A program made the translations under genes and the position numbers. 64,000 nucleotides of DNA from Treponema sp. (GTDB lineage Bacteria; Spirochaetota; Spirochaetia; Treponematales; Treponemataceae). Each line of letters starts with the position of its first letter. Within the stretch, counting starts at the first letter, position 1. Of the stretch, positions 16,600 to 26,914 are shown in pieces. Under the pieces are notes generated by a model. That model was given only the letters and a program-made list of their open reading frames with translations. It was not told the origin of the DNA and made no database searches. The stretch spans positions 1-64,000 of the forward strand of contig JAAYNH010000082.1 in NCBI GenBank assembly GCA_012520945.1. The letters run 5' to 3'.

Positions 16600-16627
16600 A
16601 TTATAACATATATACAAAAAATTACAA
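16600..16627 (-). promoter_or_regulatory. promoter of the AraC-type regulator, likely leaderless
   Basis: On the minus strand TTGTAA, 16 bp, and a perfect TATAAT (16605-16600) precede ATG 16593 by 6 nt, with no Shine-Dalgarno. The remaining intergenic DNA up to 16744 is almost pure A/T and shows no other clear signal. Confidence 0.55.
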
Positions 16628-16744
16628 TAAAAAACATTGAATATTGTAAAATTAATTGTTTTTTATAAAATATATACATTCTTAAAATATAAAATATTAT
16701 TATTAATATAAATATAATTTATATATTGATATTTGAAACAACTA

Positions 16745-16773
16745 TTGAAAATTTTTTTTTTTTAATATACAAT
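16745..16773 (+). promoter_or_regulatory. promoter of the ileS operon
   Basis: TTGAAA, a T-rich 17-bp spacer and TACAAT (5 of 6) lie about 35 bp upstream of the ileS start, which has its own GAGGG site. No T-box-like structure is seen in the short leader. Confidence 0.6.
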
Positions 16774-16807
16774 TTGTTAATTTATAGAAATTTTAGCGAG
16801 GGATATT

Positions 16808-19800
16808 TTGTACGAGTCAGTTGATCCTAAAGTAAATTTTGCGGAACAAGAAGAGAAAATCTTAAAGTTTTGGGAAGATAATGAAGTTTTTAAAAAATCC
16901 GTTGAAAATCGAGAAGGTTGTAAAGAGTATGTTTTTTATGACGGTCCTCCGTTTGCCACAGGATTACCACATTTTGGCCATTTTATTCCTAGTACAATTA
17001 AAGATATTATTCCACGTTATCAAACTATGAAAGGAAAAAAAGTTGAGCGTCGTTTTGGTTGGGATTGTCACGGTTTACCTGTTGAAAATTTGATAGAAAA
17101 TGAATTAGGCTTAAATAGCAAAACAGATATTGAAAACTATGGTGTAGCTAATTTTAATGAAAGTTGTCGTCATAGTGTTTTACGTTATACAAAAGAATGG
17201 CAACAAACAATTACACGATTAGGTCGTTGGGTTGATTTTCAGTATGATTATAAAACAATGGACCCTGATTACATGGAATCAATTTGGTGGGTTGTAAAAA
17301 GTTTGTGGGATAAAGGGCTCATTTATGAAGGATATTATATTTTACCGTTTTGCCCGCGTTGTTCAACAGTTCTTTCAAATCATGAACTTGCTCAAGGTGG
17401 TTATAAAGATGTTCATGATCCGGCAATTACTGTTCGTTTTAAAATAAAATCCGCTCCAAAAACTTTTTTCGATAATTCTGTTTCTGACGGTAAAACATAT
17501 TTTTTAAGTTGGACAACAACACCTTGGACATTACCTTCAAATCTTGGTTTGGTTGTTGGTCCGGATATCGATTATGTAAAAGTAAAAGACGCAGATGAAT
17601 ATTATATTTTAGCTGAAAGCCGTCTTAGTGCATATTATAAAAGTGCTGATGAATACAAAATTGTATGGCAAAAAAAGGGTAGCGAGCTATTAGATATAAC
17701 ATATGAACCATTGTTTTCATATTTTGAAGAATATGCCGAACTTGGAGCATTCCGTGTATTTAATGCAGATTTTGTTTCAACTGAAGATGGAACGGGAATT
17801 GTTCACGCAGCCCCGGGGTTTGGTGAAGAAGACAATAAGGTATTCAAGGGAAGTGGTATTCCTATTGTTTGTCCTATTGATAATGAATGTAAATTTACAG
17901 ATGAAGTTTCAGATTATATTGGACGTTTTGTTAAAGATTGTGACAAAGATATTATAGAACGTCTTAAAAACGAAGGAAAATTAGTTAAACGCGAACAAAT
18001 TTTACATGCTTACCCACACTGTTGGAGATGTTCTTCTCCTTTAATTTATCGTGGAGTTGGGAGCTGGTTTGTTAAAGTAGAAGAAAATCGTGACAAATTA
18101 ATTGAAGCTAATAATCAAATTACGTGGCAACCTGAACATATTAAAGCAGGTCGTTTTGGGAAATGGTTGGAAAACGCACGCGATTGGGCCATAAGTCGCA
18201 ATCGTTATTGGGGAAATCCTATTCCGATTTGGAAGTGTCAAGACTGTGCTAAGATGATTTGTGTTGGAAGCCGTCAGGAATTAGCAGATTTATCCGGAAC
18301 ATATCCTGAAGATTTGCATAAGCATTTTGTAGATAATATTTTTATAAAATGTGAATGTGGTGGTACTATGAGTCGTATTCCCGAAGTTTTAGACTGCTGG
18401 TTTGAATCCGGTTCAATGCCATATGCACAACAACATTATCCTTTTGAAAATAAACAATATTTTGAAGAACATTTTCCTGCAGATTTTATTTCAGAGGGAC
18501 TTGATCAAACTCGTGGTTGGTTTTATACATTGACTGTTTTAGCGGCTTTACTTTTTGAAAAACCTGCATTTAAAAATTGTATTGTAAGTGGACTGATTTT
18601 AGCTTCAGATGGAAAGAAGATGTCTAAATCCTTGCGTAACTATACTGATCCTGTCGTTGTTATGAATGAGTTTGGTGCTGATGCAATACGTCTTTTTTTG
18701 ATGCATTCAACCGCTGTAAAAGCTGATGATTTAAAATATTCAGATGAAGGAGTTAGAGATGTTCTTAAAGGCATTTTAATACCGTTTTGGAATTCATACA
18801 GTTTTTACATTACATATGCAAATATTGACGGTGTTAAAGCCACAGGAACTGCATTTGAAAACGATAATCCGACAAATCCTTTAGATCGCTGGATTTTATC
18901 CGTTACTCAAAAATTAATAAAAGATACTACAGAAGCAATGGATGTTTATGATTTATCTAAAGCTATTGATCCAATCGTTTCGTTTATAGATCAATTAAAT
19001 AATTGGTACATTCGGCGAAGTCGTCGTCGTTTTTGGAAAAGTGAAAGTGATACAGATAAAGCTGAAGCGTATGAATCATTATATTATGCATTAAAAACCT
19101 TTGTAAAAGTTGCTGCACCTGTTGTACCATTTATAACAGAAGCAGTTTGGCAAAATCTTCGTTGTACAGACGATCCTATTTCTGTTCATTTATGTGATTA
19201 TCCGGTTTATGATGAAAGTAAGCGAGATACAAGTCTTGAGTTTAAAATGGATACAGTGCAAAAAGCTATTTCCATGGGAAGAAGTTTACGATATCAATAT
19301 AATCTAAAAATTCGTCAACCTCTAAAAAGTGTCGAATTTGTAACTCTTAATCCTGAAGAAAAAGCCGTATTGTTTGAAATGGAAGAATCAATACGTGAAG
19401 AATTAAATGTTAAAAAAGTAGTTTTCCATGAAAGAGAAGACGAGCTTGTAGAATATTTAGCAAAAGCAAATTTTAGAACTTTGGGAAAAGAACTTGGTCC
19501 ACTGATGAAAGCTGCTTCTGAAATAATTACACAACTTGAGCAAGCAACAATTCAGTCAATTTTAGAAGGTTCTACAATTAGTGTTGATGTTGAAGGTAAA
19601 ACAATTGAATTAAATTCTGAAAAAATCATTGTAGATCGTTTGGAAAAAGCAAACTTAAAAGTTGTAAATGACGGAACACTGACAGTTGCTTTAGATTCTG
19701 AAATTACCGAAGAATTAAAACTTGAAGGATTTGTTCGTGACCTTGTTCGCGGAATTCAAAATCTTCGTAAAGAAATGGGCTTATCTGTAACAGACAGAAT

Positions 19801-19972
19801 TCGTATAGAACTATCCGGTAGTGGTATATTAAAGAATGCTTTTGAAATGTTTGCTGAATATATTAATGGAGAAACACTTTCTGTTGAAACCATATGGGTG
19901 TCGTCATTGGAAGACGGAAAGGATATTGAAGCAGGAAACGAAACCTGGAGGGCAAAGATTAGTCGTGAATAG
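16808..19972 (+). CDS. ileS: isoleucyl-tRNA synthetase, eukaryotic-type (type 2)
   Basis: The 1054-residue class I synthetase charges tRNA-Ile. It has the HIGH-equivalent LPHFGHF near residue 56 in the context YDGPPFATGLPHFGHF, CP1 editing-domain segments (SWTTTPWTLPSN, DGTGIVHAAPGFGEED), and KMSKS near residue 604. The context WDCHGLPVENLIENELGL is characteristic of the eukaryotic/archaeal clade that spirochetes carry and that is often mupirocin-insensitive. The start is TTG with GAGGG 7 nt upstream. It heads an operon of four genes; the next gene begins inside its last codons. Confidence 0.97.
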   Translation: MYESVDPKVNFAEQEEKILKFWEDNEVFKKSVENREGCKEYVFYDGPPFATGLPHFGHFIPSTIKDIIPRYQTMKGKKVERRFGWDCHGLPVENLIENELGLNSKTDIENYGVANFNESCRHSVLRYTKEWQQTITRLGRWVDFQYDYKTMDPDYMESIWWVVKSLWDKGLIYEGYYILPFCPRCSTVLSNHELAQGGYKDVHDPAITVRFKIKSAPKTFFDNSVSDGKTYFLSWTTTPWTLPSNLGLVVGPDIDYVKVKDADEYYILAESRLSAYYKSADEYKIVWQKKGSELLDITYEPLFSYFEEYAELGAFRVFNADFVSTEDGTGIVHAAPGFGEEDNKVFKGSGIPIVCPIDNECKFTDEVSDYIGRFVKDCDKDIIERLKNEGKLVKREQILHAYPHCWRCSSPLIYRGVGSWFVKVEENRDKLIEANNQITWQPEHIKAGRFGKWLENARDWAISRNRYWGNPIPIWKCQDCAKMICVGSRQELADLSGTYPEDLHKHFVDNIFIKCECGGTMSRIPEVLDCWFESGSMPYAQQHYPFENKQYFEEHFPADFISEGLDQTRGWFYTLTVLAALLFEKPAFKNCIVSGLILASDGKKMSKSLRNYTDPVVVMNEFGADAIRLFLMHSTAVKADDLKYSDEGVRDVLKGILIPFWNSYSFYITYANIDGVKATGTAFENDNPTNPLDRWILSVTQKLIKDTTEAMDVYDLSKAIDPIVSFIDQLNNWYIRRSRRRFWKSESDTDKAEAYESLYYALKTFVKVAAPVVPFITEAVWQNLRCTDDPISVHLCDYPVYDESKRDTSLEFKMDTVQKAISMGRSLRYQYNLKIRQPLKSVEFVTLNPEEKAVLFEMEESIREELNVKKVVFHEREDELVEYLAKANFRTLGKELGPLMKAASEIITQLEQATIQSILEGSTISVDVEGKTIELNSEKIIVDRLEKANLKVVNDGTLTVALDSEITEELKLEGFVRDLVRGIQNLRKEMGLSVTDRIRIELSGSGILKNAFEMFAEYINGETLSVETIWVSSLEDGKDIEAGNETWRAKISRE

Positions 19973-20762
19973 AAGAATTGCTTTTTTTGTAATTATTGTA
20001 ATTCTTCTACTTTTAGGATTTTCCGGCTGTGTTTCAGTATTGCCGGAACATCCTGAAAAAAATTATTTATCATATTTTTCATCTAATAATGATTTATATG
20101 TATATTTTCCTGTTAAAAATAATGAGACGTTTGTAAAGTCAGTTGCACAAAATTTATTTAAGCAACTGTCTGATTCCGATATTGAAAAAATTATAGCAAG
20201 AACAAATTATGTTTTTTTTGCTACTTCATCATTAGAAAAAAAAGATAATTTAACAAAAAATTTTCAATCAATTGTTGTTGGAAATTATCCAAAAATATTT
20301 GTAAAAAATTCATTAAATGAAAAAAATGGTTGGCAAAAAAAAGATAATTATTATGCACATAACTCAGGAATAAATTTATATTTTTCTCAAAGTGGAAATA
20401 TTTATATTTCAACTTCTAATCCTACAAATATAAATGAACAAAATAAAAATAATGCTCAAATTTATTTTTCGGATCAAATTAGTTATCTTGTGACAAATCC
20501 GTCTCTGTTTATTGATTTATTTTTGGGAAAAATTAATTTACCCATTTCAGAAATATTTGGTGTTTTAACAAAATTTAATAATGATGAATTTTACACTGAT
20601 GTTATTTTAAATTTTTCGGATAATCGTGCAATAAAACCGGCAACATTGATTTTAAAAATTGCAGGAATTGAAAATGAAATAATTGAAACAAATGAAAAAA
20701 AAATTAAACTTAAAAACATAAAAATAAAAAATGAGGTACTAAAAAACTTTTTTTATAAATAA
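19965..20762 (+). CDS. putative lipoprotein of unknown function
   Basis: The chosen GTG start overlaps the end of ileS and has GGAGG 13 nt upstream. It gives a 265-residue protein with a positive N-terminus (NRR), a hydrophobic core and a spirochete-style relaxed lipobox GFSG-Cys (Cys 22), so it is probably anchored in a membrane by lipid. The mature part is Asn/Lys-rich with no domain I know; a beta-rich stretch ([20 protein letters not shown]) is visible. An ATG further upstream (19836) lies inside ileS and would destroy the signal sequence. Confidence 0.7.
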   Translation: MNRRIAFFVIIVILLLLGFSGCVSVLPEHPEKNYLSYFSSNNDLYVYFPVKNNETFVKSVAQNLFKQLSDSDIEKIIARTNYVFFATSSLEKKDNLTKNFQSIVVGNYPKIFVKNSLNEKNGWQKKDNYYAHNSGINLYFSQSGNIYISTSNPTNINEQNKNNAQIYFSDQISYLVTNPSLFIDLFLGKINLPISEIFGVLTKFNNDEFYTDVILNFSDNRAIKPATLILKIAGIENEIIETNEKKIKLKNIKIKNEVLKNFFYK

Positions 20763-20790
20763 TTTTTCACTGGAATTTAGGAGGAAATAT

Positions 20791-21861
20791 ATGAATTCAA
20801 GGATTGTTCTAAAAGCAGAAGATTTGGATGGTTATCTTACAGATAAAGATAATGAATATCTTGCACGTATGGATGCACTTTACGAAAGAGTAATGAAATC
20901 TTTTCAAATTATTCAGTCAGGAGGTTTTAGCTCAACAATAGCACAAGAGGAAAAAAAAGTCATTGATATATTCAATGAAATGGGGCATATTATGCAAGAA
21001 ATTTGCAACGAAGTTCCTTCATTAAAAGTTTTTTCTTTTGTGACAGAAGAAGAAAGCCATGCAGAAGCTAGTCGTGTAATTGCAAAACTCCGAGATATAA
21101 AAACGAGTCATGAAGAATTTATGTATTATTGTCAACGTGCATATGAAATGCTTTTTCGCTTGGCATATACAGGAAATCATAGTGCAAATAAAAATTATCT
21201 TGTAGTAAAAACACCGGTAACAGTTCCTGTACAAAATTATTCAGTTCACAAAATTCCCGATATAGATATTAAAATTGAAAATTCTGTAATGTGTGTAATG
21301 TTACGTGGTGCACTTTTACCATCAATGATTATGTCAAAAGAAATTGAAGAGTATTCTTCACATGGATATGTAACTCCTTTTGCTCTTTTTAAAATTAAAC
21401 GTGATGATACAAAAAAAGAAAAAAATATGGAATATATTTTAGATTTAAAAAATTCTTTTTATAATTTAGATGAGCTTGATGGTAAAGATTTAATTTTTGC
21501 TGATCCAATGAATGCAACAGGTGGTTCTCTTGTTACTGTTGTAAAATATATTCAAAATCAAGGTATTAAACCAAAGTCTATTAAATTTTTTAATGTTATT
21601 TCTGCATTAAAGGGAAGTTTACGTGTTGTTCGTGCTTTGAACAATTGTACATGTTACACATTGTGGATGGACCCTGTGTTAAATTCATCTGCATATATTA
21701 TGCCGGGGCTCGGTGATGCCGGTGATCGTCTAAACGGTCGTGACACTGAAGATTCATCACGTAATATTATTCAGCTAATTGCAGATTATGGTGTTCATAT
21801 AAATGGATTATATCGATCACAACTTAAAAAAATTGAACAAACAGTTTTAGGCACAATGTAA
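20791..21861 (+). CDS. uracil phosphoribosyltransferase-like protein with N-terminal extension
   Basis: The 356-residue protein has a UPRTase-like C-terminal half: [19 protein letters not shown] (PRPP loop) and [13 protein letters not shown] (the uracil-binding PGLGDAGDR motif). Upp proteins are about 210 residues; this one carries about 130 extra N-terminal residues that look helical ([17 protein letters not shown]) and match nothing I know. It could be a true salvage enzyme (uracil + PRPP to UMP) with an added domain, or a family member with a changed role. An AGGAGG site precedes the ATG. It is third in the ileS operon. Confidence 0.85.
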   Translation: MNSRIVLKAEDLDGYLTDKDNEYLARMDALYERVMKSFQIIQSGGFSSTIAQEEKKVIDIFNEMGHIMQEICNEVPSLKVFSFVTEEESHAEASRVIAKLRDIKTSHEEFMYYCQRAYEMLFRLAYTGNHSANKNYLVVKTPVTVPVQNYSVHKIPDIDIKIENSVMCVMLRGALLPSMIMSKEIEEYSSHGYVTPFALFKIKRDDTKKEKNMEYILDLKNSFYNLDELDGKDLIFADPMNATGGSLVTVVKYIQNQGIKPKSIKFFNVISALKGSLRVVRALNNCTCYTLWMDPVLNSSAYIMPGLGDAGDRLNGRDTEDSSRNIIQLIADYGVHINGLYRSQLKKIEQTVLGTM

Positions 21862-21871
21862 GGAAGTATAA

Positions 21872-22684
21872 ATGCGTCAGAATTTATCAAAAGTTTTGAT
21901 TAGTATTCTAATAATAATTAATTTATTATTAGGCTGTACATCTAATAATTTTTCTGCAGAAAAGCAAGCTGTTTTAGATAATATTGCCGGAGAGTATTAT
22001 CAAATTGCTGAAGAATATGTAAAATTAAAAAAATATCCTAAAGCAATTGAATATTATTTAAAAATTGAAAATATTACTGATTATACAAATTCTGTTCGCT
22101 ATAAACTAGCTCGTTGTTATGCTATGAATTCAGATTGGGATAATGCCACTAAGATGTATAATTTATTGCTTGAAAGCGATTCTGAAAATATTTCTCTTCT
22201 TTGTTCATTAGCTTACGTTTATGCAAAAAATGCTAAATTTGAAAATGCAAGTTTAATTTATGAAAAATTAATTTTAAAAAATGAATACGATCCAAATATT
22301 TTAAAAAATTATATTCTTGTTGAAATTGCTGCTGAAAATACTGAAAAGGTTGAACGTTTAAAAACTTTATTTCGTGAAAAATTTCCATTAGATGATTCAA
22401 TTAATAAACTTGCTGAAGATGCTCAAAAAATTGTTGATGATATAAAGAAAAAACAAGCAGATGAAAAAGCTAAAAAAGAAGCTGGAAAAAATAAAAAAAA
22501 TAAAAAAAATGAAACAAATGAAACAAATGAAAGTAATGAAAAAGTACAAAATACAAATCTTGAATTAAATAAATCAACAGAAAATACTGAACAAGAAAAT
22601 TTCGAAAAAGAAATTGAAGAAACATATTATTATGACGAAGAAAATACATCATCAAAACATTCTGATGATGCCGGAGAAACATAA
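21872..22684 (+). CDS. TPR-repeat lipoprotein
   Basis: The 270-residue protein has a lipoprotein signal (KVLISILIIINLLLGC, Cys 22) and three to four TPR-type helical pairs (YQIAEEYVKLKKYPKAIEYY, then CYAMNSDWDNATKMYNLLLE and ENASLIYEKLILKNEYDPN). The tail from about residue 195 is a low-complexity Lys/Asn/Glu stretch. TPR lipoproteins usually serve as envelope scaffolds; the partner is unknown. It is last of the ileS operon and ends 9 bp from a convergent gene. Confidence 0.8.
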   Translation: MRQNLSKVLISILIIINLLLGCTSNNFSAEKQAVLDNIAGEYYQIAEEYVKLKKYPKAIEYYLKIENITDYTNSVRYKLARCYAMNSDWDNATKMYNLLLESDSENISLLCSLAYVYAKNAKFENASLIYEKLILKNEYDPNILKNYILVEIAAENTEKVERLKTLFREKFPLDDSINKLAEDAQKIVDDIKKKQADEKAKKEAGKNKKNKKNETNETNESNEKVQNTNLELNKSTENTEQENFEKEIEETYYYDEENTSSKHSDDAGET

Positions 22685-22693
22685 TAATTAATT

Positions 22694-23866
22694 TTATTGT
22701 TCGGCTATAAACTGTCGGTATTTTTCAGGATTAACTTTGAACGCAACAATCGGAACTTTATTTTCATTAAAAGCTCTTATTACAGCTTGTTCAGCTTCAT
22801 TAATAATTCTTTGTGCAGGTACAAGTCTTAGACTCCGCGTTGAAATTCCAATGGCAATTTTATTTTCATTAATATTAAATGTTTTGTCAAATCTAATTTT
22901 GTTAAATAAATCTTCGCTTAAAGTCATTGCCTTATCAATATCTGAATTTTCTAAAATTATTGCAATAGAATTATCAATTAGTTCAAATATTTTTAGATCA
23001 TTATTAACATTATCATTTAAAAATAATTTTAAATGATTGATATTATTTAAATTCGGTTTTTCAAATTTAAATATAATAACTGCTAAATCTTGTTCAGATG
23101 CAATCGATTTTTCTAATTCAATACTAAGCTCATTTTCAAAACTAGAAACATTAGGTTCGATATTATTTTTATATGTATTCATAGTTTGAACAGGAATATA
23201 GTTTTCTTGAATTTCTTCTAATTGTTCAATTTGTTTATCTTCTTCAAAAGATAAAATATCATCAACATTATTTTTATAAATTGGTAGTTCTTCAACTATA
23301 TGTTCATCATCCTTAATATTTGATTTTTTTTCAATATAATTTTCGACTAATTGCGAATCATTTTTATTGTCAACAACTAAATTTTGTTTTTTAGTAAATA
23401 AAATTAAAATAAATGTTATTATGGTAGAAACTAAAATTAAAATAAAAAGTATTTTTGCATGATTAAAAATTATATTTCTGTTCATAACATAAATTGAACA
23501 AGAAAGAATTGCAATCGAATTATCATAAAAGTTTATAGATTTACTGAAAACTTGAGTTGTAATATTATAATTTATCAATGATTCGTCATGTGGATATGTA
23601 AAAAAAATTTCATTATTATTAGAAATTGATAATTTAGCAATTGAAGGATTTTCGTAAATAAGTAAATCCAAAGCCATTTGCATTTGCTTAAAATCATTGT
23701 TTTCAATAATAGATTCTATTTGTTTTATGATTATTTCAAACGAAAATGCAGCCTTAGATTTTTCTGTTTTTGCAGAAAGGGACAAGGAAACTACAAACCA
23801 TGCAACTGAGAGAATAAAAATTGATAAAATAATAATTGAAAAAAAATTAATACTTTTTCTTGTCAT
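22694..23866 (-). CDS. membrane protein with degenerate GGDEF-like domain
   Basis: The 390-residue protein has two membrane segments (about 8-30 and 136-158) flanking an extracytoplasmic domain, an acidic linker, then a C-terminal domain with the outline of a GGDEF fold (IASEQDLAVIIFKF, then FELIDNSIAIILENSDIDKA, KIAIGISTRSLRLVPAQRII and NEAEQAVIRAFNENK). The catalytic GGDEF residues are replaced by IDNSI, so diguanylate cyclase activity is unlikely and a sensing or scaffold role is more plausible. It overlaps the preceding Maf-like gene by ATGA and ends the minus-strand operon. Confidence 0.65.
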   Translation of the reverse strand: MTRKSINFFSIIILSIFILSVAWFVVSLSLSAKTEKSKAAFSFEIIIKQIESIIENNDFKQMQMALDLLIYENPSIAKLSISNNNEIFFTYPHDESLINYNITTQVFSKSINFYDNSIAILSCSIYVMNRNIIFNHAKILFILILVSTIITFILILFTKKQNLVVDNKNDSQLVENYIEKKSNIKDDEHIVEELPIYKNNVDDILSFEEDKQIEQLEEIQENYIPVQTMNTYKNNIEPNVSSFENELSIELEKSIASEQDLAVIIFKFEKPNLNNINHLKLFLNDNVNNDLKIFELIDNSIAIILENSDIDKAMTLSEDLFNKIRFDKTFNINENKIAIGISTRSLRLVPAQRIINEAEQAVIRAFNENKVPIVAFKVNPEKYRQFIAEQ

Positions 23867-25422
23867 AATATCTTAGTATAAAATGCAATCAAATTTTTTG
23901 CAATATTGTTCGCTAAAATCTTTGATTTTTTTTTATAACTCCATGTTAATAATGGTATTAATAAAAATGATTTTTCACATTTTAATTCATATTCAATTTT
24001 TTTTAAAAATTCAATTAAATGTCTTTTTAAAAAAATTCTTTTGTTTTTTTTAAATTTTATATTATTATTTGATATATCAATTTTTATATTTTTATTTATT
24101 TTATTTAAATTTAGTAAATTTTCTGTAAAACTATAAAAATTACAATTTGAACCTTCAATATAATTTATTAGAGAATTTTTATATGTTTGTAAAATTTTAG
24201 AGGTTTTTATTTCTATATTTTGATTACCGAATTTGACGTTAAAAAGTTCTGTTCTAAACATTAATTTAGAAAATTGTGTTTCAAAATTATTAAGTTTTGA
24301 TTCATTACTATGATATAATTCATCAAAATATGTTCCTTTTGCATAAGCTTTATTAAATGGATATGAAAAATCCGTGGCAATAAGCTCAATATTTTTAAAT
24401 TGTAATTTATTTGCTAAATCACATGCTGCAATTGTAACAGTTCCACTTCCTGAATTAATTTTTAAAAATTGTTCTAAATTATTTTCTTTTAAATAGTAAT
24501 TTAAGAAATTACAAAGAGGGTGGTTGCTTACAGTTAATAATATTTTACAATCGTTTTTAATAGCTTGTTTTAATATGCTTGAGTTTCCACAAATGTCAAC
24601 GCATATAATTGTATTTTTATTAAATCCTTCCATAGTATGATTACTTGAAAGATATTGTGCATCAAGAGAAATAAAAATATCGGGGATAATATTATTTTTT
24701 TTTAGGACTTGATATGCAGTGTCTGTTGAAATAATAAAAGAATTATTTTTATTTTGTTTTAAATATTCAATTGAAAAATCAAGTGTTGGACCAGCGGCAA
24801 TAATTTTTGTAGAGGTCTTATTATTTATTTCAATTTGATTTATAGAAATAAAATTATCTTGATTTTCAAAAAAAATAAATAAATTTTTTAAAAAATTATT
24901 AAACCATAGTTTTCCAAAATGACTTTGTACAGAAAAATCTGCTTTTACTTTTTCAATAGCATTATTTATTTTTAATTGAATTATTTCACTAATATCTGAA
25001 TTATAATTAATCCATGAACGTAAAGGTTTAAAAAAAATATTTCCGTCTAAAATAGGAATATAATTTTCTAATATCTTTTGTTCTAAATTTTCAACTGTTG
25101 ATAAAATTATATTTGCATTATCTTTAATTTTTAAGTATTCATTAGTAAACAATTTATTAAATAAATCTTCTTCATGTTTTTCAATAATTAAAATTTTATT
25201 TTCAGGAAATAATTTTATAAATTCAAAAATATGATAAGCATTTGCAAAACCTGTTGTAATAAAAAAATATTTTCCTGTTATGTTTAAATTTTTAATAAAA
25301 TTTTCTGCTTCAGTTTTTGGAGAATATTTTGAAAACATTGGCATATTATTTTTAAAACATACGACTTTATTATTATCTTTAGAAAAAATTAATTTATCAT
25401 AAATTGAATTGTTATTTTGCAT
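23863..25422 (-). CDS. Maf-like (MptE-like, DUF115) flagellin glycosylation protein
   Basis: The 519-residue protein has an N-terminal Maf-type Rossmann region (NITGKYFFITTGFANAYHIF) and a central MptE-like segment (STKIIAAGPTLDFSIEYLK, then FIISTDTAYQVLKKNNIIPD and IFISLDAQYLSS). Maf proteins in other bacteria transfer nonulosonic acids such as pseudaminic acid to flagellin or are otherwise needed for motility. No sugar-synthesis gene is in this window. It is asparagine- and isoleucine-rich, overlaps the other Maf-like gene by 11 nt, and resembles it moderately in sequence. Confidence 0.8.
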   Translation of the reverse strand: MQNNNSIYDKLIFSKDNNKVVCFKNNMPMFSKYSPKTEAENFIKNLNITGKYFFITTGFANAYHIFEFIKLFPENKILIIEKHEEDLFNKLFTNEYLKIKDNANIILSTVENLEQKILENYIPILDGNIFFKPLRSWINYNSDISEIIQLKINNAIEKVKADFSVQSHFGKLWFNNFLKNLFIFFENQDNFISINQIEINNKTSTKIIAAGPTLDFSIEYLKQNKNNSFIISTDTAYQVLKKNNIIPDIFISLDAQYLSSNHTMEGFNKNTIICVDICGNSSILKQAIKNDCKILLTVSNHPLCNFLNYYLKENNLEQFLKINSGSGTVTIAACDLANKLQFKNIELIATDFSYPFNKAYAKGTYFDELYHSNESKLNNFETQFSKLMFRTELFNVKFGNQNIEIKTSKILQTYKNSLINYIEGSNCNFYSFTENLLNLNKINKNIKIDISNNNIKFKKNKRIFLKRHLIEFLKKIEYELKCEKSFLLIPLLTWSYKKKSKILANNIAKNLIAFYTKIL

Positions 25423-26908
25423 TTTGTTTCACCATAAAAATTAATTTTTCAATAAATTTAATACTTTTTGATTTCATATTTTCAAAATATTTTTTTTCAT
25501 TATATTTTTTATAAAGAACATATTCTGCTGTTGCAATTTGTTCTAAAAGCAAATATGTTGATTCTGTTAATAAATTATTTTTTTCAATTTCATTTTTAGC
25601 ATATGATAAATAATCAAGTAAAATATTACATCTTTGTTTTTTTTCTAAACAAGAAGTTTTAAAAAAATAATTTTCATTATTTAAATTAAATTTATGAGAA
25701 TTATTTATATTCAAAAATTGTTCAAAATCAATGTCTCTTAAAGGAGATAAATCTATTTTAGAAATATTATTTTCAATAATTCGGTAAAATCTTTTATAAA
25801 AATCTTTATTTTGATTTTTAAACCATGAAGCATAAATATCTAATGAACCTGAATTTTTTTCAGAGTTAATTAATCTTGTTGGTAGATTTGAAATTCTATA
25901 ATCACTTTGTGAATTAATTTTTTCGAGTTCGTTCGGTTGAGTATGTTGAAAAGATTTTGATGAAGTTAAATCAAGTCCGATTATGCCTACGTTTTGTTTT
26001 GTTAAATTTAAAGCAAGCTCAACAGCAGTTCCCGAAACAGTTCCGTTTCTTTTTGTTTGTAAACAATTTATATTGCATCGTGATAAAATATCATATTCAA
26101 TTCCGTCATTATATGTTAAAGGAACAATAGAACAATTTGATAATGTTTTTTTGGGAATAGCACTTTCTGCAGAAATGGCAATAGGAATATTTTTAATCAT
26201 TTGAACATGTTTTTTAGCCCAATATCCTCCATCTGTTGATATGCATAAATCAGGAATTATATTATGATAAATAAGTGTATTTACACTTGATGAAACTGCT
26301 ATTAAAAAAAAATTTTCTCTGTATTTATTTAAATTATGTAAATTATTTTTCAAGCTTGGACCAGATGCTATAATAATTATCGGTTTAAAAATTTCATTTA
26401 GTGAAAATGTTTTTAAATCTGAAGAGCAAAAAATAAAAATATTTTTTATCCAACGTTGGTTGAAAAAATTTTTTGTTCCTAAAATATCGCGTGAAAAATT
26501 TACAATTTTTTTTATTCTATTCCAAGTTTCAAAATGTTTTTTTTCAAAAATTTTTTCACTTGGTTTCCATGATAAAAATAGAATTCTAGAAAAATTATTT
26601 TCATTGATAATTGAATCTAATTTTTCTATATTATAAATTACATAATCAAATAGTGAATCAAATTTTATAAAGTCATTTGAATAACGAATGGCAATTAATT
26701 GTGTGTTTGGAAATCTTTGTCTAAAAAAATCGGCACAATAGGAAATACCCGGTTCTGTAATTATTATCATTTCAGGTATAAAATTATATTCAATAGAATT
26801 GACAAATCTTTCTGCTTCTTTTATTGGATTATATGATGAGTGTAAATATATATTATTTATAGAATATGTTAACAAACCGTTTCGTGCAACAGAAAAATTT
26901 GCATTCAC
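25412..26908 (-). CDS. Maf-like (MptE-like, DUF115) flagellin glycosylation protein
   Basis: The 498-residue second Maf-like protein has the MptE-like core PIIIIASGPSLKNNLHNLNK with FLIAVSSSVNTLIYHNIIPD and LCISTDGGYWAKKHVQMIKN, then the late VGIIGLDLTSSKSFQHTQ. Start is GTG at 26908, 6 nt after the upstream gene ends. The two Maf-like proteins share the gene order and the central motif AxGPxLxxx but differ widely at the ends, so they may act on different flagellins or acceptor sites. Assignment to the flagellar class rests on family knowledge and not on nearby sugar genes. Confidence 0.8.
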   Translation of the reverse strand: MNANFSVARNGLLTYSINNIYLHSSYNPIKEAERFVNSIEYNFIPEMIIITEPGISYCADFFRQRFPNTQLIAIRYSNDFIKFDSLFDYVIYNIEKLDSIINENNFSRILFLSWKPSEKIFEKKHFETWNRIKKIVNFSRDILGTKNFFNQRWIKNIFIFCSSDLKTFSLNEIFKPIIIIASGPSLKNNLHNLNKYRENFFLIAVSSSVNTLIYHNIIPDLCISTDGGYWAKKHVQMIKNIPIAISAESAIPKKTLSNCSIVPLTYNDGIEYDILSRCNINCLQTKRNGTVSGTAVELALNLTKQNVGIIGLDLTSSKSFQHTQPNELEKINSQSDYRISNLPTRLINSEKNSGSLDIYASWFKNQNKDFYKRFYRIIENNISKIDLSPLRDIDFEQFLNINNSHKFNLNNENYFFKTSCLEKKQRCNILLDYLSYAKNEIEKNNLLTESTYLLLEQIATAEYVLYKKYNEKKYFENMKSKSIKFIEKLIFMVKQNAK

Positions 26909-26914
26909 TTTTTT

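Noticed and set aside
16594-16617. TTG start at 16617 for the AraC-type gene
   Set aside because: It lies on the -10 box of the only good promoter, and the extra residues are not expected in the family; ATG 16593 is kept.
16774-16807. T-box or other riboswitch ahead of ileS
   Set aside because: The leader after the predicted start is only about 30 nt and shows no specifier loop or T-box sequence.
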